From the NCBI RefSeq assembly GCF_003324165.1, contig NW_025407846.1, forward strand, positions 62,001-126,000: a DNA stretch of 64,000 bases, written 5' to 3'. Each line of letters begins with the position of its first letter. Position 1 is the stretch's first letter. This DNA comes from Naegleria lovaniensis. Taxonomy: Eukaryota > Heterolobosea > Eutetramitea > Acrasida > Naegleriidae. The notes beneath the pieces were generated by a model. It saw only the letters and a program-made list of their open reading frames with translations. It did no database searches and was not told the DNA's origin. Of the stretch, positions 19,676-30,652 are shown one piece after another. Both the position numbers and the translations under genes were made by a program.

Positions 19676-20888
19676 TCATTGTTGTGATTCCTTCTTCTTT
19701 GGGTTGGTAGAAAATACATGTCTAATACTCTCAGAAATCTTCAATCGATCTTCCTTAGCATATCGATGTAACAAAAAGTTCTTGTCGGGTTTTCTTCCAC
19801 CTTCAAAGTACAAGGTATTACAAAAGTGTCTCATAAAGTAATACATTTGACGAGCACATGGAAGAATTTCCTCTTCAGCCTTTCCAGTGTAATACACCAG
19901 ATTGGAATTCCACTTCTCGCCCAACTTTCTCAATGATCTTGCAACATAAATGGCAGCACAAGCAACAGTACTTGGTGTGTAATTCAACATGTTCATGTCA
20001 TACAGGGACATGTCATTCGCAAAGGAAGCAATGAAATATTGAATATCATCGAATTGAACACTGCATTTGAGATATCTCTTGAGAAAGACATTCGAGCTGG
20101 CAATGGTCAAATTGAAATCCAGAGTCTTCAAAATGAGTCGTTCCATATGAAGAATTTCTTCTTTCGAATACATTCTTCGAGTCATTTTGATTACTTGTTC
20201 TGTAATCAATGGTTTCACTTCCTCATATTTGGAGGCTATGAAGAGAGAGGTCACAGCTACGAGATGAATCTTATCAATGGCCACATCTGGATGAGCACTC
20301 AAAAATCGATCAAAAATGTTCACACATAAATAAATGCATTCTTGAGACATGGCATAATGGTAATGAATAGTAAAAAGCCAGTTAATGGTCAAGACACGAG
20401 TTTGCTCATTGAAATTTCCCTGAAAAGACATGTAACTTGGATTTGGCATGTATTTGTTTTCAATGGATCGATAATGTGAAAAAATGTCCTTGACATATTC
20501 GACACACGATTCTGGCTTGTCGGCATCAGCAGCATCGACTTTTGGGCTCATGATCATGGCATCGACTGCGTTGCCATTCTTTCTTACTGGGAGGTGTATT
20601 CTTTTTCACAGCCGTCGAAGTGGAATTGGGTTTTACCATAGTTGGAACAGTAACAGCTGACTTTTGTGCCATATTATTCATCGTATTCATGGTCGAAGCA
20701 GTCTTGTTGGAAATGTCAACCAAAGCACGTCTAGTGGTGTGTTGTTGAGAAGAGTTAATAGTGCCAACAGAAGGGAGAGGAGCGAGACCGAAATTCATCG
20801 AAGCTCGTTTCTGTTGTTGAGAGTCCAAAATGGACATGTTGTTGAGATTGTTGGAGAGTTGATTCTCCGTATCAATGTTCATCATCAT
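19676..20888 (-). CDS. B-type mitotic cyclin
   Basis: The N-terminal part (from ATG 20888) and the cyclin box lie in different frames, so a short intron is needed. A phase-0 GT-AG intron at 20636-20579 (58 nt) fits and gives 384 residues; a 22-nt GTAAG...GCAG alternative at 20587-20566 also restores frame. The destruction box RRALVDISN is at 53-61, matching RxxLxxIxN recognised by the APC/C. The cyclin box includes RVLTINWLFTIHYHYAMSQE and SLFIASKYEE, followed by a second cyclin fold. It should activate a CDK at mitosis and be degraded at anaphase. Confidence 0.9.
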
Positions 20889-21213
20889 GGTGGTTTCTTC
20901 GAACGAGGATTAATTCTGTTAGAGAAAAGTTCGAAAGTGAATCGATCGAAGAGGTGAAGGCAACGGAAACGATCAAAGAGGGTCGAAGGGATTGGATGAA
21001 TCATTTCGAATTTGTTAACTATTACGACTGTGAAGGCTGTCAGCAATACTTACAGGGAATATGATTACGACGAATGTTTTTTTTGATAATTATTTTAATT
21101 TTGAAACATTCAGACATTCATTTTTAAAATTTTTGTGTAACGGCTAGAATTTTGATCCATAACCGAAAGAGTTTACAAAAAATGAAAATATTGAAAAGTG
21201 ATGCTTTCGAAAG
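20889..21213. other. Intergenic, cyclin promoter side
   Basis: No gene seen. It contains the 5' region of the cyclin gene and the 3' end of the sulfurtransferase gene. Confidence 0.5.
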
Positions 21214-22442
21214 TTACTTTCTTTGATGAACTGGATGCTCAAAGCTGACCTTTCCGTACTCTGAGAAAGAACCATCATAGAGTCTGAGTTGGTCCAATTC
21301 AATTCCAAGTAAATTGAGAGAGTAAAGCAGAGCACAAGCAGTTACACCACTGAAGTCATGAACAGAAAAAATGTAAAGAGCTTTCTCAATGAAAAGAACA
21401 TACCTGCCACAACTTCCAATAATTGGCCTGTCAATGACAACTTTTCCATCTACTTCCTTAATGCTGAGTCCAGAGTTTTGGAAGAGCTTTAAAATTTCTG
21501 CGTGGCTCTTAAAGGTCTTGTCCTCTGGATTGACCAAGGTTGGGAACGGAATGTTAAAGCTGTTTGGAATGTGACCGCTTTTCAAGTTTGGACGAGGCTC
21601 TGGTTGGATGCCATTAAATCTCTCAGCTGATCTTGCATCTGTGTGAATATGTCGTAGCAGGTTCGTTTCGTCAAATACAGTCAAAATATTATGAAATTAC
21701 AAAGCACATACCAACAATGTATGCCTTCTTGCTATTGAGGTTGTTCACAATATCGTCCAATTTTACAATATATTGCTCTTGGAAATTTGCCTTGTAAGGT
21801 TGATCTCTCTTCTCAGGCTTTGGTTGGCCGCTTTCAACTGGATATCCCAGTAGTTTCCATTTTGTGAGTCCTCCATCCAATAAGCTTACGTCTCCCTTGT
21901 GACCAAACACTTTAAAAGTAAACCACACTCTAAAATATTGCCATTATTAAAAGTTCCAACCATCATGAATAATTAATTCAAATATTTTCAAATCATTATA
22001 AATATGGAGTAAACGATGGAAGTAATTGTGTTTCAATGAATGAAATGATGAAAAACAAATTTGTCGATTTTTCTCATACTACTCTGTATTCACATTCTCA
22101 AACTCACCTAAAAGCCGAGGTAAATGCTGTATCATAAACTACAACGTGATCCGTGTTGACAATACCCATCTCTGTTATACTTTCTTCAAACATTTTCACG
22201 GAAGGTAACATGTGTGGAAGATCAGTGGTCGGATCACTCAAACCATCAATATCAAAGAACAATGCAGTCGGAATGTGTTCATTCAAATATTCCTTGTATC
22301 CATTTCTATTCATAATAGGCATATGCCATGATCCGTCCAATACTTTAATCACAGATCCACTTGCTGTGCCCAGGGTGGATGGCTTTTTATCCAGCAAGGC
22401 TTGCTTCAACGCTTGACACGAAATCAAAGACGATCGTTTCAT
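21214..22442 (-). CDS. 3-mercaptopyruvate/thiosulfate sulfurtransferase
   Basis: Four exons (22442-22108, 21929-21712, 21638-21404, 21349-21214) with GT-AG introns of 178, 73 and 54 nt give 307 residues. Two rhodanese domains are present: an inactive N-terminal one and a catalytic C-terminal one. The active loop CGSGVTAC is formed across the last intron, with Cys as the persulfide-carrying nucleophile; the CGSGV form favours 3-mercaptopyruvate over thiosulfate. Other family signatures are VWFTFKVFGH, LLDGGLTKWK and DARSAERFNG. It moves sulfur from mercaptopyruvate to thiols or cyanide. No clear targeting peptide. Confidence 0.9.
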
Positions 22443-22693
22443 ATTTTTTGTTGTGTTTTTTGAAAAATCAATCCGAAAGTATTTTCAATTCCGATTTATT
22501 ATTTGGCTTCTTGTACATGTTGTGGTAAGAAATCTTCATGGATCAGCAGCATCTATACACACGAGATCTAATTCTGCCGTAGAATCATTAATTAATTGAA
22601 AATGATCGTTAAAACCATCATCATCATGAAGCAACGATATTTTACAATGAAGGAACAATTTGAATTAAGCTAAACTCCTTTCTCATCCTTCTC

Positions 22694-23137
22694 TCATGGA
22701 TCCCATAGTTTTTTCATTTCTCTTTCCAATTCTTGTTCGTTCATCTCGAGAAATTCTTGTAACATTTTACGACAATTTTCATCCATATAACTTTTCATTT
22801 CGCATAACATGATATATTCTTCTTCCCTCGTCGTGGTTGGATGATGATTACCATGGGGATGGTTGTTGCTGTTATTATTATTGTTGATTGAAACGGATGA
22901 AGTAACTGTCGTGGCTATATCAAACGGAGAAGAGCCGTAGTGAGCAGAAGAAGGCTGTTGTTGTGGTTGATATAAAGAGAAGGAGCAACTTGTTATGGAA
23001 GAATTATTCAAAGCAGTAGTATTGGTACTATCGAGCATGATGGGTTCTCTCCTCCTTCGTTTCATCATGTTATTTGTTTGTTGATGCTGTGTTGTTGTTG
23101 GTTGAGTAGAGGATGGCAATGTGAGGGATTGATTCAT
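22694..23137 (-). CDS. Hypothetical protein with a short acidic C-terminal motif
   Basis: 147 residues from ATG 23137 (upstream frame open only from GTG at 23239). Mostly Asn, Ser, Thr, His and Gln tracts with a KRRRR basic patch. The C terminus, MDENCRKMLQEFLEMNEQEL..EM, matches in pattern that of the protein at 26406-26972 (MDxxCxxMLxxxxxMxExExExEM), also on the minus strand. The two are probably paralogues. Function unknown; an upstream exon is possible. Confidence 0.5.
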   Translation of the reverse strand: MNQSLTLPSSTQPTTTQHQQTNNMMKRRRREPIMLDSTNTTALNNSSITSCSFSLYQPQQQPSSAHYGSSPFDIATTVTSSVSINNNNNSNNHPHGNHHPTTTREEEYIMLCEMKSYMDENCRKMLQEFLEMNEQELEREMKKLWDP

Positions 23138-23907
23138 GTTTTGCGATTGAATCACGAGTGAAGAATGAATATCAATCCTTCTATTCTGTTCTTTGCAAGA
23201 GTGTAAAGCGAAGTAATGATGTGTTTTACAACTGAACACTCAATTATGATTATGTTGGTGATGATGATAATAATAATTGTGAATAATTGGGATGCACAAA
23301 TTGTTGCTGCTGTTCACAACAAGGAAGCAATAAGGAGAACTTTTTTGTTAATTGGGCCAATGAATAGGAAGGATCGAATTTGAGACAAAGAATTTTGTTG
23401 AATGACCTTTTATGGATAAGACGTGTGTGAAAAGCTTCTTGTGATAATGACAACAGAGAAGATGAAGAATTCGGTTCTTTGTGTGGAACAACAACCTTCC
23501 TTTAAAAAAGATTATGCGAATTTAAGGAGAGATGAAGTACTCTTTTTTTTCGTTGAGGGTTGAGTCACAAGTTCCCCTTAATTAACAAAATTAGAAATTC
23601 CTAAATTTATCTAGAGGTTACAACATTAACAGACTTAAAATGTCATGGGTTGGTTTGGATCAGATATATTTACAGTTACAGAGCGGTTTCAAACAAATAA
23701 GACAGATGTCTCTATGTAGATTCTACCCAAAGGATTGTGTTTGCCATTGATCTGACCTTCATCTTGATTTCACTAAATCCATTGGCTTGAAAAAAAGCTG
23801 GCCCTTAATTCTTCTCATTGTTCGTACATAAGAAAAAAACATGAGAACAAATTGGCTCGACCAAATTAAGGCCTGACTGAAGGGTTGTCCTCGAAATTAC
23901 AATTTTT
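23138..23907. other. Intergenic 770 bp
   Basis: A minus-strand open frame at 23250-23453 has no ATG and may be chance or an upstream exon of the gene to its left. Otherwise I see nothing. Confidence 0.45.
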
Positions 23908-25466
23908 ATGGCTCTGCGAAAAAAAATGAAATCATTCGTTGCTATTGCTTTGCTTTTGTGCGTCTTGGCTGTGTAAGTGTCGTCGTGTGTGATGATGAAA
24001 AGCCTTTTAACCAATGCTAAAACGATGATGGAACGTTATTTGTGTTTGTCATCATCGGATATTTCCACGTTGTTTGCAATCATCATGACGAATATTTATT
24101 CTTCTTGATCAATACGATATTTGAACTGAGAGCAGCACTGTATCAGCTCAAATTCACGAGTTGAAGAACGGTGTCATGGTTCCTGTTCATGTTATTGCCA
24201 ACTCCAATGAGCAATATTTAATCAATTTGAGAAATAATCATCGTGGTGCTGTAGCCTATGCCAGCTCTTATGGTTGTGATGCTCCAGTTTCTCTCTTCGC
24301 AAGTACCAAACAAGTACCAACTCCAACCAATTATCAATGGACCACCACTGTTAATGTTTCTACTTCAACCTTGTTGGATATTGATCAAAGACAATTGGCC
24401 GATGCTGATCAAGTTTACTACACTTTTACCACTTCTGTTACAAGCCCATGCTCAGTTTTCTTTGTTGTTCATGTTAGACACTCTTTGAACTTGATTCAAT
24501 TGGAGGATTCCGTCCCACAAATGGGTGCTTTCCAACCAAACAGCCAAACTCCTAACTTGTAGGTTTTGATTGTGTTTTTGAGAATATTATTGACCTATTA
24601 TTCAATGATGACAATTTGATGATGTTGATATATTGGTTAAATAATTATTTCACACATATGAAACATCTCATTTTCATACTTGATGATTGTCATTCGACAG
24701 ATATCATTTCTTGGAATATGATTTGGGCGGTAATGACACTCGTTTGGAATCAGTCATGATTGCTGTTACTAATTTGCACATTAGAAATACTGGAGATAAG
24801 TCCACATACAATTTGTTTGTCTCCAACACCAACTCGAGACCAATTGAAGGAAAGAGTCAAGTAAGTTTTTATGAAAGATGGCGTGTTGATTCATGTATTC
24901 CTTAACACGATGTTGTTCTACCATTTATGAATTTGTCCCCATTGTTTTTCATTCAACAGTGGCAAGGTATTAGTACTACCAATGGTGATTCTGCTGTTGT
25001 GATCAACAGATGGGATCCAAAGTTTGTCAATGGAGGTAAATACTGGATCGGTGTCGAATTCAAGCCTGATGGTCCATTCCAAAAGAAGGATGATGCTCAC
25101 TACTCTGTTGTTGTTCATCCAAACTTTGGCGCTAGAAGATCTTCATTCGACAAGCCAGTCATTTTGTTCGAAAAGACTCCACAATTCACATTCGTCCCAC
25201 AAGGATCTATTTCTTATTTCAGTGTTTATGTCGATAAGAGTGTTGCTGGTAAGATTTTGAGCCTTGATGCCAAGATGGAATATGGTGACGTTTTGATGTA
25301 CGTCTCCTCCAAGACTACCAGACCAGACAGAAATACCTTTGATTTCAGAGGTGGAAGAAGAGTCGAATTTAGATATGACCAACCAACATTCATTTATATT
25401 GGTGTTGAGGCTTTACCACATGCATCAGGTTTTGCTGCTGCTGAAATTACTTTCAATCGCCTTTAA
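23908..25466 (+). CDS. Secreted beta-rich protein, four exons
   Basis: Exons 23908-23972, 24136-24558, 24701-24860 and 24960-25466 (introns 163, 142 and 99 nt; every phase fits) give 384 residues. A signal peptide (MALRKKMKSFVAIALLLCVLAV; a second Met in frame at residue 7) is followed by three repeated beta-sandwich-like segments, each with a WxxxxNVSxS or YFSVYVD-type strand pattern reminiscent of bacterial pre-peptidase C-terminal domains. Few Cys, no catalytic motif seen. A secreted or surface binding protein is the best guess. Codon use is noticeably GC-richer at third positions than in its neighbours (many ACC, TCC, GTC, AAG), suggesting high expression. Confidence 0.72.
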
Positions 25467-25818
25467 TAAAGTAGTTTTGAACTTTTATTAAGCATCACCT
25501 GGTGAGCCATGTCGTGTCTCAAGGTCAGTTACTGTCAGCAATTCGAGGAACTGGACGTTACAGTAGCTTCACAAGAAATAAATGGTTGGCGAGCAACATG
25601 TTTTATTTGGAAGAATGTTCAGCTGAATGCAACCCTTTAAATAACTGTAGTAGCAAGGTACCTGAAATGAGTTCGCCCCAACTTCCTGACGGTCAAATGA
25701 ACTATGTAACACATTCCGATCATTGTGTGAACTATTTAATGACACTATCCATGTTGTCGCCAAGTGGACATCAAACAATATATTAAAAAAACAATCAACA
25801 ACAGTACTCACATCAACA
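25467..25818. other. Intergenic
   Basis: Overlapping short open frames on both strands (25502-25786 plus, 25569-25850 minus) look like chance. No gene supported. Confidence 0.45.
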
Positions 25819-26067
25819 ATGACCATCTCTCGAAGCGAAATTGCTCGCATTTATGGTAAAATTCAATTCGTGGACAGCTTCCCAGATTACAAAGTTGAAG
25901 TGGTTGATTCATTCCCTGATTTAAAGGTACAACTTGTGGACCACTGGGCAGATTCCGAAGGAAAATGGGAAATCGTTGACAGCTTCCCAGATTACAAAAT
26001 TCAAATTGTGAACAGTTTTGCAGATTTTAAAATTCAATATGTAGATCATTGGCCTGGTTTGCCATAA
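25819..26067 (+). CDS. Septoil-knot-type repeat protein
   Basis: 82 residues from ATG 25819, intronless. After MTISRSEIARIYGKI it is built of six to seven short strand-turn repeats: VDSFPDYK, VDSFPDLK, VDHWADSEGK, VDSFPDYK, VNSFADFK, VDHWPG. This is the pattern of the 7(1) septoil knot family (formerly DUF6150), small knotted beta proteins that I know mainly from bacteria. Function of the family is unclear. The gene's small size, lack of introns and bacterial affinity suggest horizontal transfer (inference). The frame extends upstream only through TTG. Confidence 0.75.
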   Translation: MTISRSEIARIYGKIQFVDSFPDYKVEVVDSFPDLKVQLVDHWADSEGKWEIVDSFPDYKIQIVNSFADFKIQYVDHWPGLP

Positions 26068-26405
26068 ATGTGAAATTTCTTTGAATTTAAGCGCAACAAA
26101 TTTTAAATGCTAGTAGGAGGAATTGGATAACAGCGCTTTCATCCATTCGATTAAATTAGAATTTGTTTTTCCAAACAATTAGCATTTTCTTTATTTGTTA
26201 GAAATTTCTAAAAACGTTGATGAAATTTTTCATTGTGAAGACCAAATGAGTCATGAATAGCCGCATTGTCACATGGATGATGATGATAAAGGTGAGAAAC
26301 ACACACAACCTTTCGTCCACAACTTCACCATTCGATACAAGTCGATGAATTCATCAACTTGTGGATGTGAAAATTCATTAACAATGTGTTCGTTCACACA
26401 AACGT
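26068..26405. other. Intergenic
   Basis: No gene seen; 3' flanks of two convergent genes. An open plus-strand frame at 26273-26569 runs into the opposite gene and is a shadow. Confidence 0.45.
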
Positions 26406-26972
26406 TTAAGGACTACTTGTACACATGTTCATTTCATTCTCAAATTCTTCTTCCGTCATGGCTGCCAATCGTTCAAGCATGTGAACACAATGATCATCCA
26501 TTCGAATGCTTTCAAAAACATCCCAAGACGTCGATGAGGGTAATGATTCTCTCGAAGGATGATGATTGACATTGCTTGTTAATAATGCTGCTGCTGCGTG
26601 TTGAAATCGAGAATTCAATGATGCATTTGTAAAGAGTAAGGATGTTCGTGAGGAAGACCAAGGTGAATTCAATGGTTGTTGTTGTTGTTGTTGTAGAGAA
26701 TCGTGAAAGAATTGATTTTGTGCAGAATTTGTTTCAAGTGGATCGACACATGTCATGGCACTCAGAGAATGGTTCGTATGATGTTGACTCAATTCTGAGA
26801 GAGTAGGTTCGATTCGTTTCAGTTTGGTACTAATTGAGAATTGTGTCGTCATGTTGATCGTGGCAGTTGACAGAGTGGTCGTTGTGGTTTGGGAGTAGAA
26901 GGAAGAAGTATTTAACATGGTCATTGTGGGATACAGAGAAGAAGAAGGGGATGGTGGAACTGTCGAGTGCAT
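26406..26972 (-). CDS. Hypothetical protein, paralogue of the 22.7-kb gene
   Basis: 188 residues from ATG 26972 (frame open further only through TTG at 27119). Ser/Thr/Asn/Gln-rich, with a poly-Gln run of eight or more. The C terminus, MDDHCVHMLERLAAMTEEEF..EM, matches the pattern at the end of the 22694-23137 protein. No known domain. The pair brackets the secreted-protein and septoil-knot genes. Confidence 0.5.
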   Translation of the reverse strand: MHSTVPPSPSSSLYPTMTMLNTSSFYSQTTTTTLSTATINMTTQFSISTKLKRIEPTLSELSQHHTNHSLSAMTCVDPLETNSAQNQFFHDSLQQQQQQPLNSPWSSSRTSLLFTNASLNSRFQHAAAALLTSNVNHHPSRESLPSSTSWDVFESIRMDDHCVHMLERLAAMTEEEFENEMNMCTSSP

Positions 26973-28311
26973 GGTTTGTGTGTCAAATCTCAGAAGATTT
27001 TGTCGTTTGATTTTTTGGTCGTTATTAATGTCTTTTTTTTCTGTTGCTGTTATTCTGGTGATGTTTGGCAGGTGGATGCTGACCAGCTTATGACTTGCGT
27101 GCAAAACGACATTCGACAAATCCCATTCTTAGTATTGCCATACATGAGCAATGAACATTCTATTTTTCGAGTAATATTTTTCAAATTTGGATTTGGGTTG
27201 TGCAATAATCCCTTTTTCATCGAGCCGGCGATTATAGAAGAATCAAGAATATTCCATGATCGAAACTCTCTCCATACCGTCCTCTTATCAAAATAATCTG
27301 AATTAGAGTATATCAAGATTCAAGAACTGTAAATGTAGCTTCAAAAACTGTGTGCAAACATCGTGACAACACTTGTTAACAAATAGGTCAATGAGCGTGT
27401 TAAACAAAGTGGAAATATTCGCTTAAAAAGGGTAATTAGAAACTTAAAGTGGTGAGATGTCATCAACCTTGTATTATCAACATACCTGATTTGAGTCTAT
27501 GAAGCATTTAGTTACCGAGTTGAACATTAGGATTTTCGGAAATTCAATTACTGATTCAATGTATGATCGTGATTATTACAAGCATTAATGAATGTATACC
27601 CCGAATAATCCAAGCGCTAAAGCACACATGAGTTGGGATAATTCTTAGTTCAATTTGTAGAAATTAGATGATAAAAGAAATAATCTCTTATAAATGGTCA
27701 ATATGAATTGAAATGGAAAATACAGTCTTGCAATTTCTGCGATCTGATCTACGGAGGTATTTGCTATCCTTTCGTTGTGGTGGGAACTGATGGATGAAAA
27801 GCATTTGGTGTGAAATTGAGTTGTGAAATTCAACCAAAGCATCCATTCTCAATCCTGTCTCTAGAGAACTATTAGGCTCAGACAAATCTTATGAATTTAA
27901 ATTGTTCAAGTTTTGGCTATTTGCCATGAATTTAGATTCAGTTCTCTCCATTGTTTTGAATTCAACTTCAAGCAAACTCTGGTGATAAAATTGAGTCAAC
28001 AAAGAATTTCATGAATATTGTCATCAATTTATGGGCCGTTGCTGCAACAATGATTTTCTAAAATTATATTATAACTATTGGATGATGAACACAAATTTCG
28101 GTCAAACATGTTGTTGTTGTTGTGGATGCTAAGCTTATTCCGATCGTTATCATCATGAGATGTATTTTCTGTATACTCAAATGTTTTTTCTTTGTTGTTC
28201 ATTGAGTGAAAAGCTCCGAAATTCATTTCATACATTTTTTCTTGAAGAAATTCTTGAAGGTTACAAAAATCATTATTATTAGAACAACAGAAAAAACAAC
28301 AACAAAACCTC
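26973..28311. other. Gene-poor stretch, 1.3 kb
   Basis: No convincing gene. Minus-strand frames at 27645-27842 and 27688-27885 overlap in different frames and show no pattern. An upstream exon of the minus gene at 26406 may lie at 26973-27119. Confidence 0.45.
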
Positions 28312-28785
28312 ATGACCAAATTACACGGATCTTCAGTGGCTCGGTCCGGTCGAGTACGATATTACATGACTCCTCACGTACCGAAAACAGCTTCCCACAA
28401 ATATCAAGGAGGATGTAAAAAGTTTCGGAAAGCCTCTTCTTCCGATCGAGAATATGGAAGTGGAGCTCATCGGTTGGAAACAACACCGTGCTCTGATCTC
28501 TGCCAAACATCATCCTCTTTCCAATCCTCTAACATTTCTCAACAATTGGAAGAGAGAATGAATGAAACGAAATCTCCTTTTATTCTCTCAAATTATTTTC
28601 ATAAATGTAACTCCAAAAAGGGAATGGAACGATTGGAATATTTTGATGTATTGTCTGAAAATCGAATGCAAAGGAGCAAACATGACAATGATTATTGTCC
28701 TCATGATGCCAGAAATCACAAAAAGTGGCATCGAAATCATCCACAAGATGGATTTTATCAATTGAGAGAAATCTTTGATTTGTGA
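28312..28785 (+). CDS. Unknown basic protein, intact member of a duplicated family
   Basis: 157 residues from ATG 28312. No known domain; charged, with many His, Asn and Lys. Two conserved blocks, GRVRYYMTPHVPKTA near the N terminus and KKWHRNHPQDGFYQLRE near the C terminus, recur in the right arm of the inverted duplication, where the gene is split by an insertion (57690-57808 and 54907-55240). Conservation between copies suggests this one encodes, or encoded, a real protein. Confidence 0.6.
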   Translation: MTKLHGSSVARSGRVRYYMTPHVPKTASHKYQGGCKKFRKASSSDREYGSGAHRLETTPCSDLCQTSSSFQSSNISQQLEERMNETKSPFILSNYFHKCNSKKGMERLEYFDVLSENRMQRSKHDNDYCPHDARNHKKWHRNHPQDGFYQLREIFDL

Positions 28786-28882
28786 GCTCACTATCAATAT
28801 TTGAGGAGTGGCCTTACATGTTTCTTAAAATGACAACCAATTTTTCCTCAACCATTAGATTATTACAAAGACATTCAACATC

Positions 28883-30652
28883 TCAAATGGAATTGTTTTT
28901 TGGTCCCAAATAAGCGTCGTAATAGCAATATTGCATTCGTTCTCGATAGAGTTCATCACTATACTCTGAAACATAGCCATTACATTTCAATGCTTCCGTC
29001 ACAAGTTCTGGATCGTTTCGCAATTCTTTGCTTGCATATCTCAACGCATACCCATCTTTCTTCACTGCTTCTAACATAATGTCCTTATTGTAACACACAA
29101 AAGATGGGTATGCCAAATCGTCAAGACCGAGTTCTTTCACTGCTTGTATCATGAATTCCTTGTTTTCGGCGAGTTCTGAACCAATGTAGGACAGAAAATG
29201 TTTGCATCCAAGTTTGACCATTCGCAATAAGAATTGTTGGTCATGACGAAATTTCGTAGGTGCGTATTTGAGGGCTTTTGTGTCTTGCTTAATAGCTTCA
29301 ACAACAATTTCTTCATCTTCTTGTAGAGTCACATCGAGATATCTAAGAGCGCGTCCATTTTTTCTTACAACTTGCAACATGAATTCTTTGTCAGCTTTCA
29401 ACTCATTGGACGCATATTGAAAAGCACGTTCGTTGGTCTGAACAGCTGTTAACACAATCTCTTTGTTGCGTTTCAATGTTTCTGAGGCATTACAAATAGC
29501 ATATCCGTTTCGATGAACGGCAGCTAATACAACTTCATGATCATTCTTCAACTCTTCAGAGACATATTGCAGAGCGCTGCCATCTTGTGTGACAGCCAGA
29601 AGTGCAATCTCTTTGTCATTCTTACAACTGTCAGACGCAAAATCAAGTGAGTGGACATTATTGCGAATTGCATTGACAACAATATCTCGATCGTTCTTGA
29701 GCTCGTCCGATGCAAACTCAAGTAAAAAGGGAAAATCTTGAACAATGTTAAGCATGATTTCTTTGCTTGAGTAATCAAAATTCTTGAGATCTGGATAAAT
29801 TAATTGAAGAGCTTTTGACATGAAATTTGAATCTCGAAGCAAATTATTTGGTACATGAAAAAGTGCCTCCTTATTTTGTTTGATTGCTTCTAATGCAATT
29901 TCAGTATCACCCCTCAATTTTCCTTCAACAAGAGTAGCTCCTTCATCGTCGCTCCAATCCTCTTGATAAATATCCCCCAACAAGTTTCCGTTTTGTTTCA
30001 CAGCAGCTAAAACAATTTCTCTATCTTGATGAAACGATATACCAATATAGGCCAACACATCTCCATTCAGTTGGACTGCCTCCAATATAAAGTCTCGGTC
30101 GTTTTTAAGTTCACTTGAGGCATGTCGAACTGCAATTACTTCATTCTTGATGGCTGCCATTACCACTTGTTTGTCTCGACAAAATTTTCGAGATGTGTAA
30201 TCTATTTCTGATCCTTTATGCTGAACTACTTGCAACACAAATTCTCTGTCTTCACGTAGTCGCATTGAAGCGTGTCTTAATCCGATCCCATACTTTTTTA
30301 AGTGATGAAACACAAATTCTTGATCATTCATAAACTCCACTGGAAAGAATTTCTGATATTTCAATTCCCGATTCAAAACCCATTTCTTTTTTCCAACTTG
30401 TTGCAATGAGAATTTTTGTCTCAATAACATTTCTAATCGTTGAAGGTGGGTGGAATTATTTTCATCATCATCACCACGAAACGACGATGAGTTTGAAAAA
30501 TGAATCAGGATCAATGCTGGCTGTATCAATTTTTGTTTCTTTGTTTGTAAATTTTCGGAATCATTGTTTTCAGTGTTTGAATCAGAATGAGAATCGTGCT
30601 CTCGTTTGAACATTTTTTTTGAACGTAACGCCTGTGAGCTCTTCCATTTCAT
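28883..30652 (-). CDS. DUF4116 repeat protein
   Basis: 589 residues, intronless. After an acidic Ser/Asn-rich head comes a long array of repeats of the form LKxDxExVLxAVxxNGxALxYAS (for example DREFVLQVVQHKGSEIDYTS, DKEIALLAVTQDGSALQYVS), the DUF4116 repeat, with about nine to eleven clear copies. The repeat is common in protists and large DNA viruses; its function is unknown. The annotated start overlaps an ABC transporter remnant, so codons 1-13 are read out of frame from that fragment. Met14 (codon at 30613) is an alternative start. Confidence 0.88.
   Translation of the reverse strand: MKWKSSQALRSKKMFKREHDSHSDSNTENNDSENLQTKKQKLIQPALILIHFSNSSSFRGDDDENNSTHLQRLEMLLRQKFSLQQVGKKKWVLNRELKYQKFFPVEFMNDQEFVFHHLKKYGIGLRHASMRLREDREFVLQVVQHKGSEIDYTSRKFCRDKQVVMAAIKNEVIAVRHASSELKNDRDFILEAVQLNGDVLAYIGISFHQDREIVLAAVKQNGNLLGDIYQEDWSDDEGATLVEGKLRGDTEIALEAIKQNKEALFHVPNNLLRDSNFMSKALQLIYPDLKNFDYSSKEIMLNIVQDFPFLLEFASDELKNDRDIVVNAIRNNVHSLDFASDSCKNDKEIALLAVTQDGSALQYVSEELKNDHEVVLAAVHRNGYAICNASETLKRNKEIVLTAVQTNERAFQYASNELKADKEFMLQVVRKNGRALRYLDVTLQEDEEIVVEAIKQDTKALKYAPTKFRHDQQFLLRMVKLGCKHFLSYIGSELAENKEFMIQAVKELGLDDLAYPSFVCYNKDIMLEAVKKDGYALRYASKELRNDPELVTEALKCNGYVSEYSDELYRERMQYCYYDAYLGPKNNSI

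Noticed and set aside
23250-23453. 67-codon minus frame with a Gln/His tract
   Set aside because: Starts at TTG with no ATG; could be an exon but no convincing splice to 23137 was found.
25502-25850. Overlapping plus and minus frames before the septoil-knot gene
   Set aside because: They overlap each other, start poorly and show no pattern.
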